A DNA stretch of 55,786 nucleotides, from assembly GCF_009742705.1 (NCBI RefSeq), contig NZ_WPCU01000004.1, positions 379,024-434,809 of the forward strand, given 5' to 3'. This document shows, piece by piece, positions 23,863-32,658 of this stretch (the first letter of the stretch is position 1; each line of letters starts with the position of its first letter). Origin of the DNA: Auraticoccus cholistanensis. GTDB lineage: Bacteria > Actinomycetota > Actinomycetes > Propionibacteriales > Propionibacteriaceae. The notes under the pieces were generated by a model. It was given only the letters and a program-made list of their open reading frames with translations, ran no database searches and was not told where the DNA came from. The position numbers and the translations under genes were made by a program.

Positions 23863-25803
23863 ATGAGCACTGCCGCTCCGACGACCGGCCCGGGTCTCAG
23901 CCCGGCCCGCCCCACCGAGTCCGCCACGGGGGTGAGCACCCCGCTGGGTCTGGACCGGGCCCGCATCACCGGAGGCTTCTGGCTCGACCGCCAGCAGGCG
24001 GTCAGCACCGGCATCCGCGCCGGCTACGAGCAGCTCGAGCGGGCCGGCAACCTGCAGAACCTGCGGATCGCCGCCGGCCAGGCCGAGGGAGAGGCCGTCG
24101 GTCCGATCTTCGCCGACTCCGACGTCTACAAGTGGCTGGAGGCGGTCGCCTGGGAGCTCGCCCGCGAGCCCGACGACGACCTGCTGGCCCTGCAGCGGGA
24201 GGTCACCGCCGTCGTCGCCGCGGCGCAGCAGGAGGACGGCTACCTCGACTCGGTGGTGCAGGTCCGCCTCGGCCCCGAGGGCCGCTACACCGACCTGCCC
24301 TGGAGCCACGAGCACTACTGCGCCGGTCACCTGATCCAGGCCGCGGTGGCCCAGGTGCGCTGCACCGGCGACCGCGAGCTGCTCGAGGTGGCGGTCCGGC
24401 TGGCCGACCACCTGGTGGCCACCTTCGGCGAGGACCGGCGCCACGACGTCGACGGCCACCCGGTGATCGAGATGGCGCTGGTCGAGCTGTACCGCGAGAC
24501 CGGGAACCGGGACTACCTCGAGCTCGCCCGCTACTTCGTCGACGCCCGGGGCCACGGGCTGATGGCCTCCTACGGCAAGGAGCCCGCCTACTTCTCCGAC
24601 CGGGTGCCGGTCCGCGAGGCCACCACCGTCGAGGGTCACGCGGTGCGCGCGGTCTACCTGACCGCCGGCGCGACCGACCTGGCCGCCGAGACCGGCGACG
24701 AGTCGCTGCTGACCACCCTGGACGGCCAGTTCGCCAACATGTGGGCCGCCAAGACCTACGTCACCGGCGGCTTCGGCTCCCGCTGGGACTACGAGGCCTT
24801 CGGCGAGCCCTACGAGCTGACCCCCGACCGGGCCTACGCCGAGACCTGCGCCTCCATCGGCGTGGTGCAGTGGGCGTGGCGGATGCTGCTGGCCACCGGA
24901 CGCCCGTCCTACGGCGACGCGATCGAGCGGATCCTCTTCAACGGGTTCCTCGCCGGGGTGTCGCTCGGCGGTGCGGAGTACTTCTACGTCAACCCGCTGC
25001 AGCTGCGCGGCGGGTCCACCCCGGACGAGAACCGCAGCCCCGCGCACGGGCGTCGCGGCTGGTTCGCCTGCGCCTGCTGCCCGCCCAACGTGATGCGCAC
25101 GATGGCGAGCCTGGCCGGGCTGCTGGCCAGCCGCTCCGAGGGTGCGCTGGAGGTGCACCAGTACGCCACCGCCAGCCTCGACGGCGGCGGCCTCGCCGTG
25201 GACGTCGTCACCGACTACCCGTGGACGCCCGAGATCCGCCTCACCGTCACCGCCGTCGACGACCCGGCCACCGAGCTGAGGCTGCGGGTGCCGGCCTGGG
25301 CCACCGGGGCCACCGTCTCGGTGCGCGGCGAGGAGCGTCCGGCCACGCCCGGCGGGTACGCGACGGTGAGCGCGGACTGGCGGGTGGGGGACGAGGTGGT
25401 GCTCACCCTGCCGCTGCAGGTCCGCACCGTCACCGCCCACCCGCGGGTGGACGCGGTGCGCGGCTGCGTGGCGCTGGAGCGGGGACCGCTGGTCTACACC
25501 TTCGAGCACGCCGACCAGCCGGCCGGCGTCGAGCTGGACGACATCGCGCTGCTGCCCGGTACCGCGCGGGCCGGCGAGCACCGCAGCGACCTGCTGGCCG
25601 GTGTCACCCCGTTGAACGCCCGCGGTCGCCACCTCACCGCCCCCGACGAGTACGCGGCCTGGCCGTGGCCCACCGACGGCGGCTCGCCGCGGGTGGGGGA
25701 GCCGGTCGACCTGGTGGCGGTGCCCTACTACGCCTGGGCCAACCGCGAGATCGACGCGATGCGGGTCTGGGTGCCCCTCGCCCCTGACGGGACCCCTGCA
25801 TGA
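23863..25803 (+). CDS. GH127 beta-L-arabinofuranosidase
   Basis: The family removes terminal beta-L-arabinofuranose, for example from the short arabinans on plant hydroxyproline-rich proteins. The 646-residue protein has no signal peptide, so it acts in the cytoplasm. Compared with the studied enzyme HypBA1, the acid/base glutamate is Glu311 and the zinc site is Glu327-x-Cys329 plus Cys405-Cys406 in FACACCPPN, all present at the expected spacing. The N-terminal (alpha/alpha)6-barrel carries SHEHYCAGHLIQAA. The ATG at 23863 heads the operon behind a LacI-type operator. The stop overlaps the binding-protein start (ATGA). Confidence 0.9.
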   Translation: MSTAAPTTGPGLSPARPTESATGVSTPLGLDRARITGGFWLDRQQAVSTGIRAGYEQLERAGNLQNLRIAAGQAEGEAVGPIFADSDVYKWLEAVAWELAREPDDDLLALQREVTAVVAAAQQEDGYLDSVVQVRLGPEGRYTDLPWSHEHYCAGHLIQAAVAQVRCTGDRELLEVAVRLADHLVATFGEDRRHDVDGHPVIEMALVELYRETGNRDYLELARYFVDARGHGLMASYGKEPAYFSDRVPVREATTVEGHAVRAVYLTAGATDLAAETGDESLLTTLDGQFANMWAAKTYVTGGFGSRWDYEAFGEPYELTPDRAYAETCASIGVVQWAWRMLLATGRPSYGDAIERILFNGFLAGVSLGGAEYFYVNPLQLRGGSTPDENRSPAHGRRGWFACACCPPNVMRTMASLAGLLASRSEGALEVHQYATASLDGGGLAVDVVTDYPWTPEIRLTVTAVDDPATELRLRVPAWATGATVSVRGEERPATPGGYATVSADWRVGDEVVLTLPLQVRTVTAHPRVDAVRGCVALERGPLVYTFEHADQPAGVELDDIALLPGTARAGEHRSDLLAGVTPLNARGRHLTAPDEYAAWPWPTDGGSPRVGEPVDLVAVPYYAWANREIDAMRVWVPLAPDGTPA

Positions 25804-27122
25804 GCGGCCTCACGCGACGTCGGCTGCTGGCGCTGGCCGGCGCCGCCGGACTGGGCGGGGTGGCCGGGCTGACCGGCTGCAGCTCGGTGCTGCCGGCCCC
25901 CGACACCAGCGCACCGGGGTTCGGCGAGGACGCCACCGGCACCGTCCGGGTGTGGTGCCGGGCCGCCACCCAGGACGGGCTGACCTCGCTGGTGGAGCAG
26001 TTCAACGCCAGCCAGGACCGGCTCACCGTCGAGCTCACCCCGGTGCTGGACGCGCAGTACGTGACCAAGCTGGCCACCGCCATCCGCGGCGGCGAGGTGC
26101 CCGACCTGGTGGACATCGACGACATCAACTCGATGCTGTTCATCTACCGCGACGCGTTCACCGACCTCACCGACCTCATCGCCGAGCTGCCCTACGCCGA
26201 CCAGCTGAGCCCCGGCCACCTGGGGCTGGCCACCCGCCACGACCGCGTCTACGGCGTGCCCTACCTGGCCGACAACTCGCTGCTGTGGTTCAACCTCGAG
26301 CTGTGCGAGGCCGCGGGGGTCGACCCCGACACGGCCGTGCAGGGCTTCGACCAGCTGCTCGACGCCGCCCGGGCCATCCGTGCGCTGGGCCCCGACACCT
26401 ACGCCTGGAGCTTCCCCGGCAACAACACCGGCGCCCTCGGCTTCGTGGTGCAGCCCATGGTGTGGGCCGCCGGCACGGACTTCATCACCGGTGAGGTGGG
26501 GGCGCAGTCGGGCCACATCGTCGGCAACGACGCCGTCCGCGCGATGCTCGAGCTCTACCGGACGCTGTGGCAGGAGGACCTGGCCCCGCAGTCCTGCTTC
26601 TCCGACGACGCCAGCCGCTGGGGGAGCGACTTCCGCGGCGGGCGGATCGGGATGTTCCCCACCAACCTGGCGGTCGCCGTCACCAGCGCGGAGGACGACT
26701 TCCCCGACAAGATCACCTCCCGGCTGCTGCCCGGCCCCGACGGCGGCGGCTCCTTCTTCGACGGCGGGGACAACATGTGCATCCCGCGCGGGGCGCGCAA
26801 CGCCTCCGGGGCCTGGCAGTTCGTCAAGTACGCCCTCGACCTGCCGCAGCAGTTCGACCTGCCGGCCGGCGGCTACACCCCGGTGCGGGCCGACGTCGCC
26901 GACGACCGCTTCCGCGAGACCTACCCGCACGCCAGCGTGCCGCTGGACAACCTCCACGCCGGCTACGCCCCGTCCACGCTCGCCTACAACCTGATCTACA
27001 ACCAGCCGGACGGTCCCTGGCTGTCGATGTTCCGCCGCGCCGTCTTCGACGGCGACCTCGAGGGGGCGCTGGTCCAGGGCCAGCAGGGCTGGGACGCGAT
27101 CCTGAGCCAGGCCCAGGTATGA
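25800..27122 (+). CDS. Sugar ABC transporter substrate-binding lipoprotein (LacI/GH127 module)
   Basis: A 440-residue family-1 extracellular solute-binding protein. It has a twin-arginine-type signal (TRRRLLALAGAAGLGGVAG) ending in the lipobox LTGC, so it is an exported membrane-anchored lipoprotein. The body shows TVRVWCRAATQDG, GEVPDLVDIDDINSM, YGVPYLADNSLLWFN and GGGSFFDGGDNMCIPRGA. It probably binds beta-arabino-oligosaccharides, inferred only from coupling to GH127. The start overlaps the GH127 stop, and the two permease genes follow. Confidence 0.9.
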   Translation: MSGLTRRRLLALAGAAGLGGVAGLTGCSSVLPAPDTSAPGFGEDATGTVRVWCRAATQDGLTSLVEQFNASQDRLTVELTPVLDAQYVTKLATAIRGGEVPDLVDIDDINSMLFIYRDAFTDLTDLIAELPYADQLSPGHLGLATRHDRVYGVPYLADNSLLWFNLELCEAAGVDPDTAVQGFDQLLDAARAIRALGPDTYAWSFPGNNTGALGFVVQPMVWAAGTDFITGEVGAQSGHIVGNDAVRAMLELYRTLWQEDLAPQSCFSDDASRWGSDFRGGRIGMFPTNLAVAVTSAEDDFPDKITSRLLPGPDGGGSFFDGGDNMCIPRGARNASGAWQFVKYALDLPQQFDLPAGGYTPVRADVADDRFRETYPHASVPLDNLHAGYAPSTLAYNLIYNQPDGPWLSMFRRAVFDGDLEGALVQGQQGWDAILSQAQV

Positions 27123-27168
27123 CCCGCCCGACCGGACACCGTCGTCCACCCACGGAAGGGGTGCACCC

Positions 27169-28113
27169 GTGAGCAGTGCCACCACGTCCGCCCTCGGCGC
27201 GGCCACCGCCGAGCCGGTCGCCCGCAGCCGGACCCGCGGCCACCGGTCGCTGACCCACCCGACCCGCACCGGCGTGGTGCTGGTCGGCCCGGCCGTCGCC
27301 TTCGTCAGCGTCTTCGTGCTGCTGCCGCTGCTGTTCGCCGTGGTCATCTCGCTGACCAACTGGCCGCTGATCGGCACCGTGGAGTGGATCGGGCTGGAGA
27401 ACTACACCCGGGCGCTCGGCGACGCCGGCTTCGCCCGGGCGATCGGCTACACCCTGCTGTACACCGCCATCGTCACCGCACCCATCTTCCTGCTGGGCTA
27501 CTTCATGGCGGTGCTGGTGCGGGCCCGGCGCCGCGGCGTCACCGCGCTGCGGACGATCCTGTTCCTGCCCTACGTGGTCGGTCTGTCCACGCTGAGCTTC
27601 ATGCTGGTGCTGGAGGCCCAGCCCGGCAGCGGCGCGGTGAACCTCGTGCTGGCCCGGCTCGGCCTCACCGACGGCCAGACGGCCTGGCTGGTGGACGGCA
27701 ACCTGGCCACCGGGCTGATCTCGGCGCTGGTGATCTGGGCGGTGCCCGGGCTGACCATGATGCTGCTGATGTCGGCGATGCAGGGCATCCCGTCGGAGGT
27801 CTACGAGTCCGCGTCCCTGGACGGCGCGGGCTGGTGGTCGCAGGAGCTGCTGATCACCGTCCCGCTGCTGCGCCGCACGATCGCGATGTGCCTGATCATC
27901 TCGGTGATCGGCTCCTTCCTCGCCTTCACCCAGTTCTACGTGCTGACCAAGGGCGGGCCGGGATCGGCCACCACGACGGTGGTGCAGTACATCTACAACC
28001 GGGCCTTCATCCAGCTGCAGCTCGGTTCGGCCACCGCGCTGTCGATCCTGCTGGTCGTGGTGGTGGGTCTGGTCACCGCCGCCCAGTTCTGGCTGCTCCG
28101 AGAGAGGGACTGA
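27169..28113 (+). CDS. ABC sugar permease, MalF/UgpA type (LacI/GH127 module)
   Basis: A 314-residue inner-membrane permease with six hydrophobic segments. The cytoplasmic EAA loop that docks the ATPase reads EVYESASLDGAGWWSQE. A charged N-terminus precedes the first helix. The GTG at 27169 has a GGAAGGGG ribosome site. It follows the binding protein by 46 nt and precedes its partner permease by 3 nt. No ATPase gene is in the operon, so a shared MsiK-like ATPase elsewhere is likely. Confidence 0.92.
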   Translation: MSSATTSALGAATAEPVARSRTRGHRSLTHPTRTGVVLVGPAVAFVSVFVLLPLLFAVVISLTNWPLIGTVEWIGLENYTRALGDAGFARAIGYTLLYTAIVTAPIFLLGYFMAVLVRARRRGVTALRTILFLPYVVGLSTLSFMLVLEAQPGSGAVNLVLARLGLTDGQTAWLVDGNLATGLISALVIWAVPGLTMMLLMSAMQGIPSEVYESASLDGAGWWSQELLITVPLLRRTIAMCLIISVIGSFLAFTQFYVLTKGGPGSATTTVVQYIYNRAFIQLQLGSATALSILLVVVVGLVTAAQFWLLRERD

Positions 28114-28116
28114 CCC

Positions 28117-28986
28117 ATGGCGACCGTGACCGTGCCGGTGCCGGTGCACAACGACCGCGGCGAGACCGGGATCAAGCGGGGGCTCTACCTCGTGGGGGCG
28201 GTGCTGGCGGTGATCGTCTTCCTCACCCCGCTGCTGTGGTCCTCGTTCCGCTCGGTGCAGCCGAACTCGGTGATCATCGGCGAGAGCGGCGGCTTCTTCT
28301 CCCTCACCGTGGAGAACTTCGCCGGTCTGGCCGGGCAGACCCAGCTGCTGCGCGCGGTGGGCAACAGCCTGCTGGTGTCGGTGAGCACGGCGGTGCTGAC
28401 CGCGCTGGTCGCCACGATGGCCGGCTACGGCTTCGCCCGGTTCCGCTTCCGGGGTGTCGCCGTGCTGTTCGCGCTGGTGGTGATCACGATGATGGTGCCC
28501 TTCCAGGCGATCCTGACCCCGCTGTACCTGCAGATGAACGTGATGCGGCTGACCGACAGCCTGCTCGGGCTGGTGCTCTTCTACACCACGGTGAACCTGC
28601 CGTTCGGGGTCTTCGTGATGCGCAACGCCTTCGCCGCGGTGCCCCGCGAGCTCGAGGACTCCGCGCACGTCGACGGGGCGGGGACGACGCGGATGATCGT
28701 GTCGGTGCTGCGTCCGCTGGTGGTGCCGGGAGCGGCCACCGTGGCCCTCTACGCCTTCCTCTCGGCCTGGACCGAGTTCCTCGGCGCGCTGACCTTCCTG
28801 ACCAGCCAGGAGCTGTACACCCTGCCCGTGGCGCTGGTGAACGTGCAGAGCGGTGCCTACGGCGAGGTGAACTTCGGCTTCCTGGTCGCAGGGGCGGTGG
28901 TGGCGATGATCCCGTGCATCGTGCTCTACGTGGCGCTGCAGCGCTTCTACGTCTCGGGCCTGGCGTCCGGGGCGGTCAAGGGCTAG
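28117..28986 (+). CDS. ABC sugar permease, MalG/UgpE type (LacI/GH127 module)
   Basis: A 289-residue permease with six membrane segments and the EAA loop ELEDSAHVDGAGTTRM, ending in the usual LASGAVKG. It forms the heterodimeric channel with the preceding permease. ATG 28117 follows that gene by 3 nt. Its end overlaps the convergent methyltransferase gene by 4 nt. Alternating helices such as FALVVITMMVPFQAILTPLY are typical of the family. Confidence 0.92.
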   Translation: MATVTVPVPVHNDRGETGIKRGLYLVGAVLAVIVFLTPLLWSSFRSVQPNSVIIGESGGFFSLTVENFAGLAGQTQLLRAVGNSLLVSVSTAVLTALVATMAGYGFARFRFRGVAVLFALVVITMMVPFQAILTPLYLQMNVMRLTDSLLGLVLFYTTVNLPFGVFVMRNAFAAVPRELEDSAHVDGAGTTRMIVSVLRPLVVPGAATVALYAFLSAWTEFLGALTFLTSQELYTLPVALVNVQSGAYGEVNFGFLVAGAVVAMIPCIVLYVALQRFYVSGLASGAVKG

Positions 28987-29630
28987 CTCGCGACGGCGCT
29001 GCCGAGGACGTGCGGGGTGGCCGGCAGCCACGGGCCGGTGGCCGGGAACGGGAAGGACCGCACCTGCTGCACCGCCAGCCCGGCGGCCTCCAGGTCGGCG
29101 ACCGGGTCGGTGGCGGTGCGGCAGCCGCCGGCCAGCAGCGGCCACAGGGTGGCGTCGGCCAGCCGTTGCAGGTGTCGGCGTCCGGGGGTGCTGGCGAGGG
29201 TGTGCTCGAGGAAGCGCAGCGTGCCGCCGGGGCGCAGCACCCGGACCAGCTCGGCCAGCGCGCGGCGCCGCCCGGCGACCGAGCACAGCGTGAGGCAGAG
29301 CACCGCCCCGTCGACGCTGTCGTCGGGCAGCGGCAGCAGCTCCGCCCGACCCGCGAGCACCGTGACCGGTGTGCCCGCCCGGGCGGCGGCGGTGGTGGCC
29401 AGGGCCCGCAGCCGCGGCTCGGGCTCGACGGCCACGACCCGGCGGACCGCGGGCGGGTAGTGGGCGAAGTTCAGCCCGTTGCCGGCGCCGACCTCCACCA
29501 CCTCACCGGTCAGCGGGGCCAGCAGCTCGGTGCGCAGCCCGGCCATCCCCGCCGCCTCCAGCCCGGGGCTGAGCCGGGCGTACTGGCGCGCGAAGAAGGG
29601 CCGGGGCAGGTCGTCCCGGGCAGGGGTCAT
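28983..29630 (-). CDS. Class I SAM-dependent methyltransferase
   Basis: A 215-residue protein with the SAM motif EVVEVGAGNGLNFAHYP, acidic VVAVEPEP, and LPLPDDSVDGAVLCLTLCSV followed by LRPGGTLRFLEHTL. It resembles the small METTL7/UbiE-like methyltransferases common in actinobacteria; the substrate cannot be told. ATG 29630 with GGAGGTGAGCC upstream is a good start. It faces the transporter operon tail to tail and seems unrelated to it. Confidence 0.85.
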   Translation of the reverse strand: MTPARDDLPRPFFARQYARLSPGLEAAGMAGLRTELLAPLTGEVVEVGAGNGLNFAHYPPAVRRVVAVEPEPRLRALATTAAARAGTPVTVLAGRAELLPLPDDSVDGAVLCLTLCSVAGRRRALAELVRVLRPGGTLRFLEHTLASTPGRRHLQRLADATLWPLLAGGCRTATDPVADLEAAGLAVQQVRSFPFPATGPWLPATPHVLGSAVAS

Positions 29631-29670
29631 GGCTCACCTCCGGAGCTCGTCGGAGGTCCAGGCTGCCACG

Positions 29671-29758
29671 CCCTGGGATCGTGTCCGCCGTGGCTGCCGG
29701 ACACCGCGACACGCCGCGCCACGCCGGCCGTGACCGCGACGACATACAGCCGTCAGGG
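29671..29758 (+). repeat. 89-bp dispersed repeat, copy C (88 bp)
   Basis: Begins CCCTGGGATCGTGTCCG, has the core GACACCGCGACACGCCGCG and ends GACGACATACAGCCG then TCAGGG. About 77 positions agree with copy A (read on its minus strand), with one base deleted. It lies upstream of the methyltransferase start and downstream of the sulfatase stop, about 21.8 kb from copies A and B. Nothing else is evident in the 158-nt gap. Confidence 0.72.
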
Positions 29759-29788
29759 GTGGGCGGGGGCGAGGGGCCTCGGAGGAGG

Positions 29789-31267
29789 TCAGGCGCGGGG
29801 TGCGGCCTCGATCTGGGCCGCCGACGGGTTCTCGCGGACGTCGTCGCCGATCTCGTACATCGAGGTCATCCAGTGGTGGAAGTTGTCGCCGCGGTCGCGG
29901 AGCAGCGTGTAGAGCCGCTCCATCAGCCGCTGCCTGACCCCGGCGAGCGCCTCGTCGCGGTAGCGGTTGACCAGCTCGTCCGGGTCCTCGTCGAGGTCGT
30001 AGAGCTCGTTGACCGAGTCGGGGTTGACCACCAGCTTGTACCGGTCGGTGCGCAGCATCCGCTGCGGGTACGGGAAGTGGTGGCCGTGGAACTCGCAGAC
30101 GAGGTCCTCGGGCCAGTCGACGTCCTCACCGCGCACCAGCGGGAGCAGGCTGCGGGAGTCGACCGCCGGCGTGGGGTCGCAGCCGGCCAGCTCGAGGATG
30201 GTGGCGGTGCAGTCGGTCAGGCTGACGAGCTCCGGGCGCACCTGCCCGGCCGGGGCGCCCGGCACCCGGATGATGCCGGGGATGCGGTAGATGTCCTCGT
30301 ACATCGCCGGGCCCTTGTCGTGCAGCCGGTGGGCGCCGGTGAACTCGCCGTGGTCGGCGGTGAAGAACACGGCCGTCGAGTCGGTCAGCCCCAGCTCGTC
30401 GAAGGCGTCCAGCACGCGTCCGATCTGCTCGTCGATCAGCGTGACGTAGCCCCAGTAGACCGCGATCAGCTTGCGGCTGTCGGCCTCGCTCATGGTGTCG
30501 AAGGCCCAGTGGGCGCTGTAGTTCTGCTGCACCGGCGGCTTGCCCGCGAAGGTCTCGGCCACCGAGGCCGGCAGCTCGACCAGCTCGGGGTCGTAGCGGT
30601 CGAAGTAGGCGTCGGGGATGACGTAGGGCAGGTGCGGGCCGAAGAGGTGCAACGACAGGTGGAACGGCTCGCCGGTCTCGGCGAAGCGCCGGGCCATCTC
30701 GATCGCGCGGGTGGCCAGGTAGGCCTCGAAGGTGGCCTCCACCGGCTGGTGCAGCCGCGCGGCGAGCAGGTTGCCCGGCCGGCCGTTGGGCATGGTGCCG
30801 CGCATCTCGTCGCTGATCGCGTACGGCGGGAGGTCGCGCTCGGCCAGGTAGGCGAGGTAGTCGGGGTGGTCGACGGGGTTGTGCCAGCCGGGCAGGTCGG
30901 GGCCCTCGAAGCCGAAGTCGGCGGCGTCACGCTCCGTCCCGGTGTGCCACTTGCCCAGCAGCCCGCACGAGTAGCCCGCCTCCCGCAGCGCCTGCGGGAA
31001 GGAGAAGGTGCCGGCGGGCAGGTCCTCCAGGTAGCCGACGTTGCGCTCCTGGTTGGCAAGCAGCTTGTGCCGGAACGGGGACTGGCCGGTGAGCAGGCTG
31101 GCCCGGGCCGGTGTGCAGATGGCCGTCGGGGTGTACCAGCGGTCGAACCGCGTCCCCGTCGCGGCCAGCCGGTCCAGGTTCGGGGTGGCGACGACCGGGT
31201 TGCCGTAGCAGCCGAGGGTGTCCACCCGGTGCTGGTCGGTCATCAGGAAGAGGATGTTCGTCCTCAT
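29789..31267 (-). CDS. Cytoplasmic type I sulfatase (formylglycine-dependent)
   Basis: It hydrolyses a sulfate ester. The 492-residue protein has the metal site NILFLMTDQHR (Asp11), the formylglycine motif CTPAR with Cys51 (the residue converted to formylglycine), then SLLTGQ, GKWHTG and ADHGEFTGAHRLHDKGP. There is no signal peptide, so the substrate must enter the cell. The ATG overlaps the stop of the ROK regulator, making a regulator-sulfatase operon divergent from an arabinoside transport operon. A sulfated sugar released from the imported glycan is the likely substrate. No maturase gene is in view. Confidence 0.9.
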   Translation of the reverse strand: MRTNILFLMTDQHRVDTLGCYGNPVVATPNLDRLAATGTRFDRWYTPTAICTPARASLLTGQSPFRHKLLANQERNVGYLEDLPAGTFSFPQALREAGYSCGLLGKWHTGTERDAADFGFEGPDLPGWHNPVDHPDYLAYLAERDLPPYAISDEMRGTMPNGRPGNLLAARLHQPVEATFEAYLATRAIEMARRFAETGEPFHLSLHLFGPHLPYVIPDAYFDRYDPELVELPASVAETFAGKPPVQQNYSAHWAFDTMSEADSRKLIAVYWGYVTLIDEQIGRVLDAFDELGLTDSTAVFFTADHGEFTGAHRLHDKGPAMYEDIYRIPGIIRVPGAPAGQVRPELVSLTDCTATILELAGCDPTPAVDSRSLLPLVRGEDVDWPEDLVCEFHGHHFPYPQRMLRTDRYKLVVNPDSVNELYDLDEDPDELVNRYRDEALAGVRQRLMERLYTLLRDRGDNFHHWMTSMYEIGDDVRENPSAAQIEAAPRA

Positions 31268-32514
31268 GAGGCGTCTCGGTCCGTTCCGGGAGGGGGCGGG
31301 GGAGGGGGTGACAGCTCGGGGTAGCTGGCCAGCAGCGGCGAGGAGTGCAGCACGGCGGCGACCGCACCCAGGGCGCCGTCCTCGTCGCCGAGCTGGGCCG
31401 TCCGGATGGTGGGCGCGACCTGCGGCATGGGCAGCAGCTCCCAGCTGATGGTGGCCTGCGCCTGCGCCAGCAGCGCGGGTGCGAGGTGGACGACCTCGCC
31501 GCCGACGACGACCTCGGCCGGGTTGAGGGCGACGGCCAGCGTGCCCAGCACGCGTCCCAGCGCCTCGCCCGCGTCGCGGAGGATGCGGTCCACCACGGGG
31601 TCGGCCCGCCCGACGGCCTCGGCCAGCTCGGCCAGGGTGCTGACCCGGACGCCCTCCTCCTCGCAGCGGGCGAGCAGGGAGGGCACGGAGGCGATGGTCT
31701 CGAGGCAGCCGCGCTTGCCGCAGCGGCAGTCCGGGCCGTCCAGCCGGACCGAGATGTGGCCGAGCTCGCCGGCGAAGCCCGCGGACCCGGTGACCAGCCG
31801 GCCCTGCACCACCAGACCGCCGCCGACGCCGTCGGCGAGGCGGACGTAGAGCAGGTCGCCCGTCTCCGCGCCGCTGCCCCAGATCGCCTCGGCCAGGGCG
31901 GCGAAGCGGGTGTTGTTGTCCACCATCACCGGGACGCCGAACCGCTCGCCGAAGCGGGCGCGGACGAAGTCGCTGGAGGTCTCGGCCGGCTCGGTGTCGC
32001 CCGGCGGCGGGGCGGGCAACCGGGGTGAGAACGGGCCGGGGAAGCCGATGCTGACCGCCTGGACCCCGGCGAGCTCGACCCGGTCGTCCTCGGCGAGCTC
32101 GTCCAGCAGCGCGAAGGCCCGGTCGACGCGGGTGGGCCAGTCGGAGTCGCCGGCGTAGCTGCGCGCCCCGGAGGCGACCACCTCGTGGGAGGCGTCCACC
32201 ACCACGACGTGCACCCGGCGGTGACCGAAGTCCACGCCCACCAGCTGCCCGGAGAGCGGGTTCAGCGCCAGCCGCTGGGCCGGTCGTCCGCGGCCGCTGC
32301 GGGCCGGAGCCAGCCGGTGCGCGGCGGACTCCTCCACCACCACGAGCACGGCCCGCGACTGCAGGTCGGCGGTGATCTCGGAGATGGTCGCGCGGGAGAG
32401 CCCCACCCGCTCGGCCAGCTGGGCGCGACTCAGCGGCCCCGACACCCTCAGGGCGTCGACGACCCTCTGCTCGTGGCCGCGGCGCAGCGCCTGCAGCCCG
32501 CTGTCCGCCGGCAT
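31264..32514 (-). CDS. ROK-family transcriptional regulator
   Basis: A 416-residue sugar-responsive regulator. The N-terminal winged helix has GPLSRAQLAERVGLSRATIS. The ROK/glucokinase-like domain has LVGVDFGHRRVHVVVVD, GFPGPFSP, VMVDNNTRFAALAE, GVGGGLVVQGRLVTGSAG and the zinc motif CRCGKRGCLE. The C-terminus is proline-rich. I chose ATG 32514 because a TTGATG-17-TAGAGT promoter ends seven bases before it, which implies a leaderless message; an upstream start at 32553 would lie inside the promoter. It is coupled to the sulfatase and divergent from the GH51 transport operon, which it probably controls. Confidence 0.92.
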   Translation of the reverse strand: MPADSGLQALRRGHEQRVVDALRVSGPLSRAQLAERVGLSRATISEITADLQSRAVLVVVEESAAHRLAPARSGRGRPAQRLALNPLSGQLVGVDFGHRRVHVVVVDASHEVVASGARSYAGDSDWPTRVDRAFALLDELAEDDRVELAGVQAVSIGFPGPFSPRLPAPPPGDTEPAETSSDFVRARFGERFGVPVMVDNNTRFAALAEAIWGSGAETGDLLYVRLADGVGGGLVVQGRLVTGSAGFAGELGHISVRLDGPDCRCGKRGCLETIASVPSLLARCEEEGVRVSTLAELAEAVGRADPVVDRILRDAGEALGRVLGTLAVALNPAEVVVGGEVVHLAPALLAQAQATISWELLPMPQVAPTIRTAQLGDEDGALGAVAAVLHSSPLLASYPELSPPPPPPPGTDRDAS

Positions 32515-32521
32515 GTGCCCC

Positions 32522-32550
32522 ACTCTAGGGTGCGCGTCGTTTTCCATCAA
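32522..32550 (-). promoter_or_regulatory. Promoter of the ROK-sulfatase operon (TTGATG-17-TAGAGT)
   Basis: Minus strand TTGATG at 32550-32545 and TAGAGT at 32527-32522, spacing 17, then seven bases to the ATG. The -35 overlaps the left arm of the palindrome at 32547. Confidence 0.6.
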
Positions 32551-32570
32551 CACATCGACACATGTGCTGA
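32547..32570. promoter_or_regulatory. Candidate ROK operator: 24-bp imperfect palindrome
   Basis: Arms TCAACACAT and ATGTGCTGA match in 8 of 9 positions around a six-base centre. It covers the -35 of the ROK promoter and ends 18 nt before the -35 of the opposite promoter, so one site could serve both. A second small palindrome, CATTAATG, follows at about 32573. Confidence 0.6.
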
Positions 32571-32588
32571 CGCATTAATGTCGAAGCC

Positions 32589-32618
32589 TTGACGGAAGTC
32601 GCGCGAATTGCCTACCGT
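32589..32618 (+). promoter_or_regulatory. Promoter of the GH51 transport operon (TTGACG-18-TACCGT)
   Basis: TTGACG at 32589-32594 and TACCGT at 32613-32618, 18 bases apart. The layout is the same as the GH127 promoter. The leader to the ATG is about 33 nt. Confidence 0.6.
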
Positions 32619-32658
32619 CGTGCCCGTCGCACCACGTCCTGGACAAAGGGGTTCTCCG

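Noticed and set aside
32573-32580. CATTAATG palindrome next to the ROK operator
   Set aside because: Only eight bases, with poor symmetry beyond; the 24-bp palindrome just upstream is a better regulator site. Kept as a note only.
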